NCBI GenBank assembly: GCA_964548365.1
Contig: CAZJRD010000009.1
Span: forward strand, 12,857-76,856
Direction of reading: 5' to 3'
Source of the DNA: B46-G9 sp964548365
Lineage (GTDB): Bacteria; Desulfobacterota; DSM-4660; Desulfatiglandales; Desulfatiglandaceae
DNA length: 64,000 nt
Below are positions 1 to 7,853 of the stretch, one piece after another; positions within the stretch are counted from its first letter, which is position 1; each line of letters begins with the position of its first letter. A model generated the notes under the pieces. That model was not told the DNA's origin, made no database searches, and worked only from the letters and a program-made list of their open reading frames with translations. The position numbers and the translations under genes were made by a program.

Positions 1-339
1 TGGGGAAGTGATGGCTACGGTGGGTGCATGTGTATCGGGGATGGTCTTGTACACTTCCTGGGAAAAACCGCTCTCGTTTTCGGACGTGTCCACCGCGGTC
101 ACCGCGAAATAATAGGTGAGGCCTTCTTCCAAATTACCCGCAGTATAACTTGTTGCTTTCCCCACCGGAGTCGGGGTTCCGTAGGTACGGGAAGCTGTAC
201 CGGTGTATACCCGGTATTCCTGGAAATCCGGTTCCGTGTTGGCCTGCCAACGTATTGTGGCAGAACCGGCAAAGGCCCGCGACCCAACCAGGCTCATGAC
301 AACCACCAAGATGACCACAAATATGTTTCGTTTTTTCAT
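1..339 (-). CDS. Exported fibronectin type III-like protein (3' end cut by window)
   Basis: The frame is open from the ATG at 339 down to base 1, so at least 113 residues are present and the C-terminus lies outside the window. An AGGG-type ribosome site sits about 6 bases upstream of the ATG. Residues 1-24 form a clear signal peptide (MKKRN, a hydrophobic run of I/V/L/M, then SRAFA before the cleavage site). From residue 25 on there is one fibronectin-III-like domain: a TIRWQAN strand, a YRVYTG strand, then TYYFAVTAVD with the typical Y/F-A-V-T-A-V-D signature, ending in a VAITSP strand that may start a second domain. Such proteins are extracellular or periplasmic and act in adhesion or polymer binding; the exact partner cannot be told. 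Start and export are well supported, function is not. Confidence 0.8.
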   Translation of the reverse strand, partial: MKKRNIFVVILVVVMSLVGSRAFAGSATIRWQANTEPDFQEYRVYTGTASRTYGTPTPVGKATSYTAGNLEEGLTYYFAVTAVDTSENESGFSQEVYKTIPDTHAPTVAITSP

Positions 340-694
340 TTTTTCCCTCCGTGATGTACGCTGTTATCACCCTTAAAGCAACCTCTGTGCCAAGAGCCGC
401 GCCACCGACAAGGAAAGGGCACCACCTTCGGGTTGAGTATTGTATGTGCATTCAAAATATTGAAATAAAAGGACATATTCTTGTGCTCAAGGAACTTGTT
501 CGGACAATAGAAAACTTCCAAGACCAACGGGTTTTTCCGGAATAGCAAGAAAAGTGCACAAAGCAGCAAGCAGAGCATATTCCCTGTCTTTTTTTTTGCA
601 CATAAAGCCAGGTGCATCCCCTTGCGTACAGGGATACTCTTGTTCAAAATGGGAGCTTGTGGTAGACATGTTCCCCATGGGGAAGGAAGAAAAA
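340..694. other. Divergent intergenic region between FnIII gene and radical SAM gene
   Basis: This 355-base stretch separates two divergent genes and should carry both promoters. No convincing coding frame is seen. It has an AT-rich part around 440-500. A GEMM-type riboswitch was considered for the leader of the leftward gene but the conserved core is missing. Confidence 0.5.
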
Positions 695-1693
695 ATGGAC
701 TTCATGGCTCTTTACGATGACTGTTGTTTGTGTCCGAGACAGTGCGGGCTAAACCGGCATGCAAGGAGGGGCAAAAGGGGGTTCTGCGGGGAAGATGATA
801 GGGTACGAGTGGCCTTCATCGGGCCCCATTTCGGGGAGGAACCACCCATTACGGGGACCAATGGATCCGGGACGGTCTTTTTTTCCGGTTGTTCCCTTCG
901 CTGCGCCTTCTGTCAGAACCGGCAGATTTCCCACGAATCCTTAGGAGATTTGCTGGATCAGCCTTCCCTGAAATCGCGGGTGGAAGAAATGATCCGGTCG
1001 GAGGGAGTGCACAATATCAATTTTGTGACACCGGACCACTTTTTTCCACACGTCTTTGACCTGGTTTCTTCTCTCCGGAAGACCCGGCATTGCCTGCCCA
1101 TGGTCTTCAATGTGTCCGGGTATCAGTCCATGGATTCCCTCAAAATGGCGGAACACTACGCTGACATCTACCTGCCTGACTTCAAGTATGCCGACAAGGC
1201 ACTGGCCGCGTCCCTATCGAGGGCAAAAGACTACTCCCAAGTGGCCCTGAGGGCCCTCTGCGAAATGGTACGGCAAAAGGGTTTCCTCGACTGCTGTGCC
1301 AGCAACAACTCCATCGCTACAAAGGGTGTCCTGGTCAGGCATCTGATCCTGCCCGGTCACCTGGAAAACAGTATCAATGTCCTGACGACCCTTTTTGTTG
1401 AGTTCGGCCCTGATCTCCCCCTCAGCCTCATGAGACAGTATTCCCCGGTAGGCCAATCCCTCCCAGGCCCTCTCAACCGGGTTCTCAAGACAGAGGAATT
1501 CGATTTTGTATACGCCCATGCCCGGGATTTAGGGTTTCGCACCCTTTTTGTGCAGTTCCCCGACCCCCAAAATGAGGCCCCGTTGTCCCGGCCATCCCCT
1601 TTTCTGCCCGACTTCCGAAAAGCACAACCATTTGAAAAACCCAGCCTCAAGAAGATGCAATCCCCTGTTGACATAAGGAAAAGAGTTTGTTAA
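695..1693 (+). CDS. Radical SAM protein, PflA-like (COG1313 type)
   Basis: Predicted 332-residue radical SAM enzyme. The S-adenosylmethionine cluster motif CSLRCAFC is seen with cysteines at about 66, 70 and 73, inside VFFSGCSLRCAFCQN. An N-terminal cysteine-rich segment (CCLCPRQCGLNR, then GFCG) is the hallmark of the COG1313 branch of uncharacterised pyruvate-formate-lyase-activating-enzyme-like proteins. I chose the ATG at 695 because a GGAAGGA sequence lies just upstream and the conserved cysteine segment follows directly; ATGs at 677 and 668 are alternatives, and the frame is open further upstream without family similarity. Family members are presumed glycyl-radical or similar activases; the partner is unknown. 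It is followed within 40 bases by the Fe-S protein gene, so the two may be co-transcribed. Confidence 0.85.
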   Translation: MDFMALYDDCCLCPRQCGLNRHARRGKRGFCGEDDRVRVAFIGPHFGEEPPITGTNGSGTVFFSGCSLRCAFCQNRQISHESLGDLLDQPSLKSRVEEMIRSEGVHNINFVTPDHFFPHVFDLVSSLRKTRHCLPMVFNVSGYQSMDSLKMAEHYADIYLPDFKYADKALAASLSRAKDYSQVALRALCEMVRQKGFLDCCASNNSIATKGVLVRHLILPGHLENSINVLTTLFVEFGPDLPLSLMRQYSPVGQSLPGPLNRVLKTEEFDFVYAHARDLGFRTLFVQFPDPQNEAPLSRPSPFLPDFRKAQPFEKPSLKKMQSPVDIRKRVC

Positions 1694-1731
1694 AAAAATC
1701 ACATTCTCAGCAAAAGGAGGGATTGACCCAC

Positions 1732-2880
1732 ATGGAAGCAATGACCCCATTTTATGAAGTAAACGAAGCCCTGGTCGCCATGGGCGCAGAGAAGCTGAAT
1801 CTCTGCATGCAATGCGGCATGTGCGCGGGATCATGTCCCTGGCGTATCGTGGACGGGCCATTCAATATTCGCCGCCTCATCAGAATGGCCCAGCTCGGGG
1901 TGGAAGGGTATGAGTCGGCCGATATCCTGTATGGATGTACCACGTGCAACAAATGTGTATTGCGGTGCCCAAGGGGAGTCACCATTATCGACATCGTAAA
2001 GGCAATGCGCGCAATGATAGCTGAAACAGGTGCAATTCCGGACGTCCTGCGGACCATTACCGGGAGTGTCCACAGCAAGGGCAATCCATGGTCTGAACCG
2101 CCGGAAAAGCGAACCGAGTGGATGGAAGGGCTGGATGTCCCCGTCTTTGATGAAAATACGGAGTACTTCCTGTTTGTTTGTTGTACTTCCGCTTATGATG
2201 TCAGGAGCCGGAACATCGCAAGGTCCATGGTCAAGGTCCTCAAGGCGGCCGGTGTTTCATTCGGGGTGATCGGGGAAGAAGAAAACTGCTGCGCTGAATC
2301 AATACGAAAGATCGGGGATGAAGAGCTGTTCATGAACACGGCACAAAAAAACATTTCTCTTTACAAGGGGAAAGGTGTTAAAAAAATTATCACCACCTCC
2401 CCGCACTGTTTTTATACGTTCACCAATGAATACCCCGAAATGGGTGGGGAGTTCGAGGTCATCCACTACACCCAGCTCCTGAAACAACTCCTCGATGCAG
2501 GTGACCTTAAGCTTACGGGAACGATCGACCAGAAAATCACCTACCATGATCCCTGTTATTTGGGCAGGCACAGCAAAGTGTATGATGAACCCAGGGATGT
2601 TCTTTCGACCATCACCGGGGGAAAGCTCGTGGAAATGAGCCGTATCAGGGATGACAGCCTCTGTTGCGGCGGCGGCGGCGGAAGACTGTGGATGGAAACA
2701 AAACCCGAATGGCGCTTTTCGGACCTGCGAATCCATGAGGCCTGTGACACGGGAGCAAGCATCCTGGCCACTGCATGTCCTTATTGCATCAACATGCTGG
2801 AAGACAGCAGAAAGACAACCAACAAGGAAGATGCCATCGAAATAAAGGACATATCCGAGCTGGTCGCGGACCTCGTATAA
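1732..2880 (+). CDS. HdrD-like Fe-S oxidoreductase with two CCG domains
   Basis: 382-residue iron-sulfur protein. Two 4Fe-4S ferredoxin motifs are visible near the N-terminus: C25-x2-C28-x2-C31-x3-CP and C69-x2-C72-x2-C75-x3-CP. The C-terminal two thirds carry two CCG (cysteine-rich) domains; the first contains VCCTSAYD and ENCCAES, the second YHDPCYLGRH and the glycine-rich LCCGGGGGR. This is the architecture of HdrD, GlpC and GlcF-type subunits that pass electrons between thiol/disulfide, flavoprotein or quinone partners. The ATG at 1732 follows an AAAGGAGG ribosome site by 11 bases; the frame extends upstream into the radical SAM gene but without family features. No flavin subunit lies next to it, so the electron donor and acceptor cannot be assigned. 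Confidence 0.85.
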   Translation: MEAMTPFYEVNEALVAMGAEKLNLCMQCGMCAGSCPWRIVDGPFNIRRLIRMAQLGVEGYESADILYGCTTCNKCVLRCPRGVTIIDIVKAMRAMIAETGAIPDVLRTITGSVHSKGNPWSEPPEKRTEWMEGLDVPVFDENTEYFLFVCCTSAYDVRSRNIARSMVKVLKAAGVSFGVIGEEENCCAESIRKIGDEELFMNTAQKNISLYKGKGVKKIITTSPHCFYTFTNEYPEMGGEFEVIHYTQLLKQLLDAGDLKLTGTIDQKITYHDPCYLGRHSKVYDEPRDVLSTITGGKLVEMSRIRDDSLCCGGGGGRLWMETKPEWRFSDLRIHEACDTGASILATACPYCINMLEDSRKTTNKEDAIEIKDISELVADLV

Positions 2881-2891
2881 CACTCTGTTCA

Positions 2892-2935
2892 AGAGCGCTC
2901 CGCCCGCACGGGGGGCGCTCTTTCCATTTTTTGGA
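2892..2935 (+). terminator. Rho-independent terminator after HdrD-like gene
   Basis: The arm AGAGCGC at 2892-2898 pairs with GCGCTCT around 2915-2921, extended by C/G-rich bases, and is followed by a T-rich run. It lies 11 bases after the stop codon of the Fe-S protein gene and separates it from larC. Confidence 0.65.
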
Positions 2936-2941
2936 TGCCCT

Positions 2942-4174
2942 ATGAACGTAGCCTACCTGGATTGTTTCTCTGGAATCAGCGGGGACATGTTCCTCGGAGC
3001 ATTGGTGGATGCCGGAGTTCCCCTGCTTGAACTGCAACAACTCATCGATTCACTCCAGATTGAGGGTTGCCACCTCGAAGCCCATAGGGAGGCAAGAAAC
3101 GGAATTTACGGCACGCGTATCCTGGTTGAGATTAATCAATCCCTTCAGCGGGTCAGGGACTTTCGTGAAATCCGCGAGATTATCTCCCATTCCACCCTCC
3201 CCGAAAACGTAAAGGACAAGAGCATTGAGGTCTTTTTCTCCCTGGCAACGGTGGAAGGAAAGATTCACAACCGTACTCCTGAAGCAGTCCATTTTCACGA
3301 AGTCGGGGCAGTGGATTCCATTATGGACATTGTGGGCACTGTGTACGGGCTTCTCAGTCTTGGCATAGGTTCCGTGTATGCCTCCGGTTTGCCGCTCGGA
3401 ACCGGTTTTGTGCAAACCGCCCACGGGGCCATGCCCATCCCTGTACCGGCAACAATGGCGCTCCTGAAAGACGTACCCGTGTCCCAAACAGCAATTCCTT
3501 ATGAAATGGTGACCCCGACAGGGGCCGCCCTGGTGAAGACATTCGTACAGTCATTCGGTCCGATGCCGCCAATGATCGTGGAAAATGTAGGATATGGCGT
3601 TGGAAGCAGAAAACTGTCCGATCGGCCGAACCTTCTTCGCCTTCTGGTGGGAAAACAGGCACGCAAAGGAAAAAGCGAGACAATCGTAGTCCTGGAAACG
3701 AATATAGACGACATGAGCCCTGAATGGGCAGGGTATCTCATGGAGTGTTTGTTCGAGGCGGGTGCTCTCGATGTGAGTTTTTGCCCCATTCAGATGAAAA
3801 AGAACCGTCCCGGTGTCCAGGTGCAGGTCATAGCCTATCCCCATGCAAAGGAACGATTGACCGGTCTCCTGTTTCAGGAATCCGGGACACTTGGTGTTCG
3901 GTTTTCTTACACCCAGCGTCATATTTTTGAACGGGAAGAGGTAGAAATAGAAAGTCCCTGGGGAAACATAAAGGTAAAGAAAATCATCCAGGCTGACAAT
4001 ACTGCGTACCTGGTCCCGGAATACGAATCCTGCCGGAAGATAGCTCGAGCAAAAGGCCTTGCACTCAGGGAAATATATTCCTGGATTATGGGGCTCAACA
4101 CTCAAATAGGCAAAACTGGTCATCCTTCTCCTCTGGAGAAGCAAGGACAACATCACAGCCCAGGGACTCACTGA
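2942..4174 (+). CDS. larC: Nickel pincer cofactor biosynthesis protein LarC
   Basis: 410 residues, the usual length for LarC. The N-terminus shows the diagnostic YLDCFSGISGDMFLGALVD motif, followed by EAVHFHEVGAVDSIMDIVG, GTGFVQTAHGAMPIPVPAT and, after a linker, the C-terminal ETNIDDMSPEWAGYLME segment with NRPGVQVQV. In characterised systems LarC is the CTP-dependent nickel insertase that completes the pincer cofactor of lactate racemase. No larA, larB or larE is in the window, so here it may serve another LarA-like enzyme or act alone. The ribosome site is weak. pgpA starts two bases after its stop. Confidence 0.93.
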   Translation: MNVAYLDCFSGISGDMFLGALVDAGVPLLELQQLIDSLQIEGCHLEAHREARNGIYGTRILVEINQSLQRVRDFREIREIISHSTLPENVKDKSIEVFFSLATVEGKIHNRTPEAVHFHEVGAVDSIMDIVGTVYGLLSLGIGSVYASGLPLGTGFVQTAHGAMPIPVPATMALLKDVPVSQTAIPYEMVTPTGAALVKTFVQSFGPMPPMIVENVGYGVGSRKLSDRPNLLRLLVGKQARKGKSETIVVLETNIDDMSPEWAGYLMECLFEAGALDVSFCPIQMKKNRPGVQVQVIAYPHAKERLTGLLFQESGTLGVRFSYTQRHIFEREEVEIESPWGNIKVKKIIQADNTAYLVPEYESCRKIARAKGLALREIYSWIMGLNTQIGKTGHPSPLEKQGQHHSPGTH

Positions 4175-4176
4175 AC

Positions 4177-4695
4177 TTGAAGCAAAAAGAGAATTCTGCT
4201 ATTTTGACGAAGAGGGAGCGGTTCAGAGAGAGCGATATCACAGGCAAGGCTGCATTTGTTCTCGCCACCTGGTTCGGTATTGGCCTCATTCCCGTTGCCT
4301 CCGGCACCTTTGGTACCATGGGAGCAGTGCCACTTGCCCTGGCGCTGCAGCATTGCCCACTCGCTTGCAGAATCTCTTTTTTTCTTTTTTTTCTGGTCGT
4401 GGCAGTCTGGACATCCGGGCGCGCTGAATCCCTCCTGAAGACAAGTGATCCACCTCAGGTGGTTATCGATGAGGTGGCCGGTTTTCTGGCAGCCACCATC
4501 TTCCTTCAGATCTCCTGGCAGGATGTAGGAATTGCATTTTTCGTGTTCCGATTCTTCGACATCTTGAAGCCCTTTCCTGCGGGGCTCTTGGATCGCAGGC
4601 TGCATGGGGGATGGGGAATTGTGCTGGATGATATAGCAGCAGGATTCCAAACACTGCTTGTTCTTCTCCTCACACATGTTTTTCTTGGTCAATGA
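4177..4695 (+). CDS. pgpA: Phosphatidylglycerophosphatase A
   Basis: 172-residue inner-membrane phosphatase that removes the phosphate from phosphatidylglycerophosphate to give phosphatidylglycerol. Family signatures are visible: ASGTFGT, VIDEVAGF, FRFFDILKPFP and GIVLDDIAAG, the Asp/Glu-rich set that binds metal in PgpA. Several hydrophobic stretches fit the membrane location. The frame opens with a TTG at 4177, two bases after the larC stop, suggesting coupled translation; no ATG precedes the conserved part. The second phospholipid gene, plsY, lies far away at 23.6 kb. Confidence 0.9.
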   Translation: MKQKENSAILTKRERFRESDITGKAAFVLATWFGIGLIPVASGTFGTMGAVPLALALQHCPLACRISFFLFFLVVAVWTSGRAESLLKTSDPPQVVIDEVAGFLAATIFLQISWQDVGIAFFVFRFFDILKPFPAGLLDRRLHGGWGIVLDDIAAGFQTLLVLLLTHVFLGQ

Positions 4696-4899
4696 GGAAT
4701 AGATCAATAAAGGAGGGAAATTCAGGCAGTGCATTGATCGCGACCGGGGGCTCACTCCTCCAGACAGCAATCATGAAACGTGCTCATGGAACAACGTGCA
4801 CGTTGCGGCGCGAAATGTTGCTTAACCCCAACCACATTAGGTTCATACGTTAATCCTTTCCCAAGGCAGAGACCCTCGCTCCATGGGAGCCTGGAGAAA
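4696..4899. other. Intergenic region pgpA-cinA with perfect 14-bp palindrome
   Basis: About 200 bases without a gene. A perfect palindrome CAACGTGCACGTTG lies at 4792-4805 and could be a regulator binding site upstream of cinA-thpR-recA; this is inference only. The cinA reading frame is open through part of this stretch but lacks family similarity. Confidence 0.35.
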
Positions 4900-6162
4900 A
4901 TGCTGGTGCAAGGCGAAATTATTACCATAGGAAATGAACTCACTTCCGGAATGACATTGGATGTGAATGGCTGGTATGCGGCAGGCAGGCTCACAGCCTC
5001 CGGCCTGCGGATTACCCGGATCACCTCCGTGGGTGACGATTACCCGTCCGTATCCCGGGCCCTCAAGAATGCCATGGAAGGATCCCGTTTTGTCATCGTG
5101 ACCGGGGGTCTTGGCTCCACAGAGGATGATCTCACCAATGAAATTATTTCCAAGGCCTTGCACAGGCCTCTCTGCCTGGACAAAGAGATGTTTGAGATAA
5201 TCAAACGCCACACGAGCACGCAAGGTGCGGAAATGTGCCGTTCCCTTGAAAAAATGGCCTGGGTTCCGGACGGATCAAGAATGCTGAGCCCGGAAGGAAA
5301 GGCCTGCGGTTTCTCGCTGGTGGAAAATGACGTACGGCTCTATTTTCTTCCCGGTGTCCCGGACCAGATGCGCTACCTCATTGACCATGTTGTCATCCCC
5401 GAACTGCGCACCCTTTACAAGAGACTTCCGGTGACCATATGCCGTACCCTGAAGGTCTATGGCTTGAACGAACCCCATATCGCGGAGATTTTCAGGGATC
5501 TGGATAAAGAAACCGACAAAGTTGTCTTAGGTTTTTACCCCCATTTTCCGGAAAACCATATCACGGTTAGCCTGACTGCGAAAGATGCCCGGAGCGGTGT
5601 CCATGAGCTTGACAGGATAGAAAAGCAGATCAGGAACAAGCTCGGAGCCGCTGTTTTCGCCACCGGAGAAGATTCCATGGCTGAGATTGTAGGGAAGATT
5701 CTCTCGGCAAAAAAGTTTACTGTTTCGGTTGCTGAATCGTGCACCGGGGGACTGATTGGTCATCTCCTGACAGCCATTCCCGGCAGTTCCCGGTATTTCC
5801 TCGGCGGAATTGTTTCCTATAGTAACGACGCAAAAATGGAACTGCTGGGCGTACAGGCCAAGACCTTGGAAGAATACGGCGCAGTCAGCAATGAAACGGT
5901 TCAGGAAATGGCGGAAGGCATTCGAAACAGACTTAACTCGGACCTGGGAATAGCCGTCTCCGGCATCGCAGGACCCGAAGGCGGAACCAGGGAAAAGCCC
6001 GTGGGCACGGTCCATGTGGCCCTGGCATCGGCTGAAAAGACAGTCTCGAAGGGATACCGCTTCTGGGGAAATCGCCAGGCTGTCAAGCTCAACAGCGCGA
6101 CCATGGCCCTGGACTGGATACGGAGGTATGCGAATGGAAATCCGCTCCTTCCTGGCATTTGA
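4900..6162 (+). CDS. cinA: CinA-like protein (MoaB-like plus NMN deamidase domains)
   Basis: 420 residues in two domains. Residues 1 to about 170 form the MoaB/CinA N-terminal domain (IITIGNELTSG, then VIVTGGLGSTEDDLT), associated with ADP-ribose or pyrophosphate hydrolysis. The C-terminal domain shows VAESCTGGLIGHLLTAIPG and VSGIAGPEGGTREKPVGT, the nicotinamide mononucleotide deamidase (PncC) signature. The role is pyridine nucleotide salvage, with a historical link to competence because cinA often sits before recA, as it does here. I place the start at the ATG at 4900, which gives the standard length; the frame is open 120 bases further upstream. thpR overlaps its 3' end by 29 bases. Confidence 0.92.
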   Translation: MLVQGEIITIGNELTSGMTLDVNGWYAAGRLTASGLRITRITSVGDDYPSVSRALKNAMEGSRFVIVTGGLGSTEDDLTNEIISKALHRPLCLDKEMFEIIKRHTSTQGAEMCRSLEKMAWVPDGSRMLSPEGKACGFSLVENDVRLYFLPGVPDQMRYLIDHVVIPELRTLYKRLPVTICRTLKVYGLNEPHIAEIFRDLDKETDKVVLGFYPHFPENHITVSLTAKDARSGVHELDRIEKQIRNKLGAAVFATGEDSMAEIVGKILSAKKFTVSVAESCTGGLIGHLLTAIPGSSRYFLGGIVSYSNDAKMELLGVQAKTLEEYGAVSNETVQEMAEGIRNRLNSDLGIAVSGIAGPEGGTREKPVGTVHVALASAEKTVSKGYRFWGNRQAVKLNSATMALDWIRRYANGNPLLPGI

Positions 6163-6709
6163 TCTCCCGGAAGGGATAAGGGATACCGTCTCCCGCATCT
6201 CATCGGAATTGATGCCCCTTCTCCCTGGTGCCAGATGGGTCCGTGCTGGAAACATTCATCTGACCATCGTTTTCCTGGGCCAGATCCCCGAATCTTCCAT
6301 TGAAGACATTACGGGGCTTGCAAAAAGCACCTGTGACCGGTATGGTGCTTTTGACATTGCACTCAAGGGTGTTGGTGTGTTTTCCGGGGTACGCAATCCA
6401 CGGGTCCTCTGGGTTGGACTTCAAGCGGATTTGGAGCGGATGTCACACTTCAGGAACGCCCTGCAAAGGAAATTAGGGGCCTTCGGCGTACGGGAAGAGA
6501 AACGCCCATTTCGTCCCCATTTGACCTTGTGCAGGTTCAGGAAAGGTGCCAGGGGCGGGGCTCCGCTCGCGGAAATTCTCGACACGTACAAGGATTTATC
6601 GGGTCCTTTTTACCGGCTACAAAGGCTCTTTTTGTTCAAGAGCGATTTGACTCCAGGGGGTTCGATCTATACTGAGCTGGCACAATGGCCTCTTTCAGGA
6701 ACCCGGTAG
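6134..6709 (+). CDS. thpR: RNA 2',3'-cyclic phosphodiesterase (2H family)
   Basis: 191-residue member of the 2H phosphoesterase superfamily. Both catalytic H-x-T-x motifs are present: HLTIVFLG near residue 42 and HLTLCRF near residue 130. The N-terminus RSFLAFDLP is typical. Family enzymes open 2',3'-cyclic phosphates on RNA; older names call them 2'-5' RNA ligases. A CGGAGG site at 6121-6126 lies 7 bases before the ATG at 6134 and only 1 base before the ATG at 6128, so 6134 is preferred. The gene overlaps the end of cinA and precedes recA by 60 bases, the common cinA-thpR-recA order. Confidence 0.9.
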   Translation: MEIRSFLAFDLPEGIRDTVSRISSELMPLLPGARWVRAGNIHLTIVFLGQIPESSIEDITGLAKSTCDRYGAFDIALKGVGVFSGVRNPRVLWVGLQADLERMSHFRNALQRKLGAFGVREEKRPFRPHLTLCRFRKGARGGAPLAEILDTYKDLSGPFYRLQRLFLFKSDLTPGGSIYTELAQWPLSGTR

Positions 6710-6769
6710 CGTTCATTGGTATCAAAAGGTCTACGCGAGACATTATCGTTTTCACGGAGGGATCATCTT

Positions 6770-7783
6770 ATGGATAAAGAAAATGCTGTTGATCAGGCCA
6801 TATCACAAATCGAGCGTCAATTCGGACGAGGCTCTATCATGAAAATGGGGGACGGCAGGGTGCTGGATATCCCTGCCATCTCCACCGGATCCCTCTCCTT
6901 GGACCTCGCAATGGGCATTGGAGGGGTCCCCCGGGGCAGGGTAGTGGAAATCTATGGACCCGAGTCCTCCGGAAAGACCACCCTGGCCCTTCACGTCGCC
7001 GCGGAGGCGCAGGCCACGGGAGGAATGGTGGCGTTCATTGATGCCGAGCATGCCCTTGACCCAGGATACGCCCGCAAACTGGGCGTGGATGTGGACAGCC
7101 TGCTGGTATCTCAGCCGGATACCGGTGAGCAGGCTCTCGATATTGCGGAAATTCTCGTCAGAAGCGGCGGCATTGATGTGCTGGTCATCGACTCAGTCGC
7201 GGCGCTCGTGCCTCGAGCTGAGATCGAAGGAGAAATGGGTGACCAGCACGTTGGCCTGCAGGCCCGCCTCATGTCCCAGGCCCTCCGAAAACTGACCGCC
7301 GCCATCAGCAAGTCCATGACCTGCGTCATTTTTATCAACCAGATCCGGATAAAAATAGGGGTTATGTTTGGGAACCCGGAGACCACCTCGGGTGGAAACG
7401 CGCTCAAGTTTTACGCGAGCCAGCGCCTGGATATCAGGAGAATCGGTGCCATTAAAGAAGGAGACCAGGTCATCGGAAACCGGACTCGGGTCAAGGTGGT
7501 GAAAAACAAGGTGGCCCCCCCTTTCAAACAGGCGGAGTTTGACATTGTTTATGGTCATGGGATATCCAAGGAAGGAGACATCCTTGACTTGGGTGTCTCC
7601 CTCGGCCTTGTTGAAAAGAGTGGCGCGTGGTATTCGTTCGGCGAAGACCGGATTGGCCAGGGAAGAGAAAATGCAAAACGCTTCCTCGCTGAAAACATCG
7701 ATGTGAGAGATCAAATCGCAAACCTTATCTTGGAAAAGACCGGGCTCAAGAGAACCACAAAAACAGAGCCCGCGCCTGAATAG
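6770..7783 (+). CDS. recA: Recombinase RecA
   Basis: 337 residues, close to the usual length. Visible motifs are the Walker A loop GPESSGKTT, VLVIDSVAALVPRAEIEGE, the L1/L2 DNA-binding loop region ending FGNPETTSGGNALKFYAS, and the C-terminal YGHGISKEGDILDLG. RecA forms filaments on single-stranded DNA, pairs homologous strands and triggers LexA self-cleavage. The ATG at 6770 follows CGGAGG at 6755-6760 by nine bases. I saw no clear LexA box in the short spacer upstream, and no recX between recA and alaS. Confidence 0.97.
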   Translation: MDKENAVDQAISQIERQFGRGSIMKMGDGRVLDIPAISTGSLSLDLAMGIGGVPRGRVVEIYGPESSGKTTLALHVAAEAQATGGMVAFIDAEHALDPGYARKLGVDVDSLLVSQPDTGEQALDIAEILVRSGGIDVLVIDSVAALVPRAEIEGEMGDQHVGLQARLMSQALRKLTAAISKSMTCVIFINQIRIKIGVMFGNPETTSGGNALKFYASQRLDIRRIGAIKEGDQVIGNRTRVKVVKNKVAPPFKQAEFDIVYGHGISKEGDILDLGVSLGLVEKSGAWYSFGEDRIGQGRENAKRFLAENIDVRDQIANLILEKTGLKRTTKTEPAPE

Positions 7784-7853
7784 GGACCTGGAACCAAGGG
7801 TTTCGATATCACGGAAACGAACTGGAAAAGAAAAATCACAGGAAAACAGCATA

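Noticed and set aside
340..460. GEMM (c-di-GMP/cGAMP) riboswitch in the leader of the fibronectin-III gene
   Set aside because: The position fits the biology of some Deltaproteobacteria, but the conserved GGCAAACC core and tetraloop receptor are not present.
2942..4174. Complete lactate racemase maturation locus
   Set aside because: Only larC is present; larA, larB and larE are not in the window.
6710..6769. LexA operator before recA
   Set aside because: No clear inverted CTG-type or other known SOS box in the 60-base spacer.
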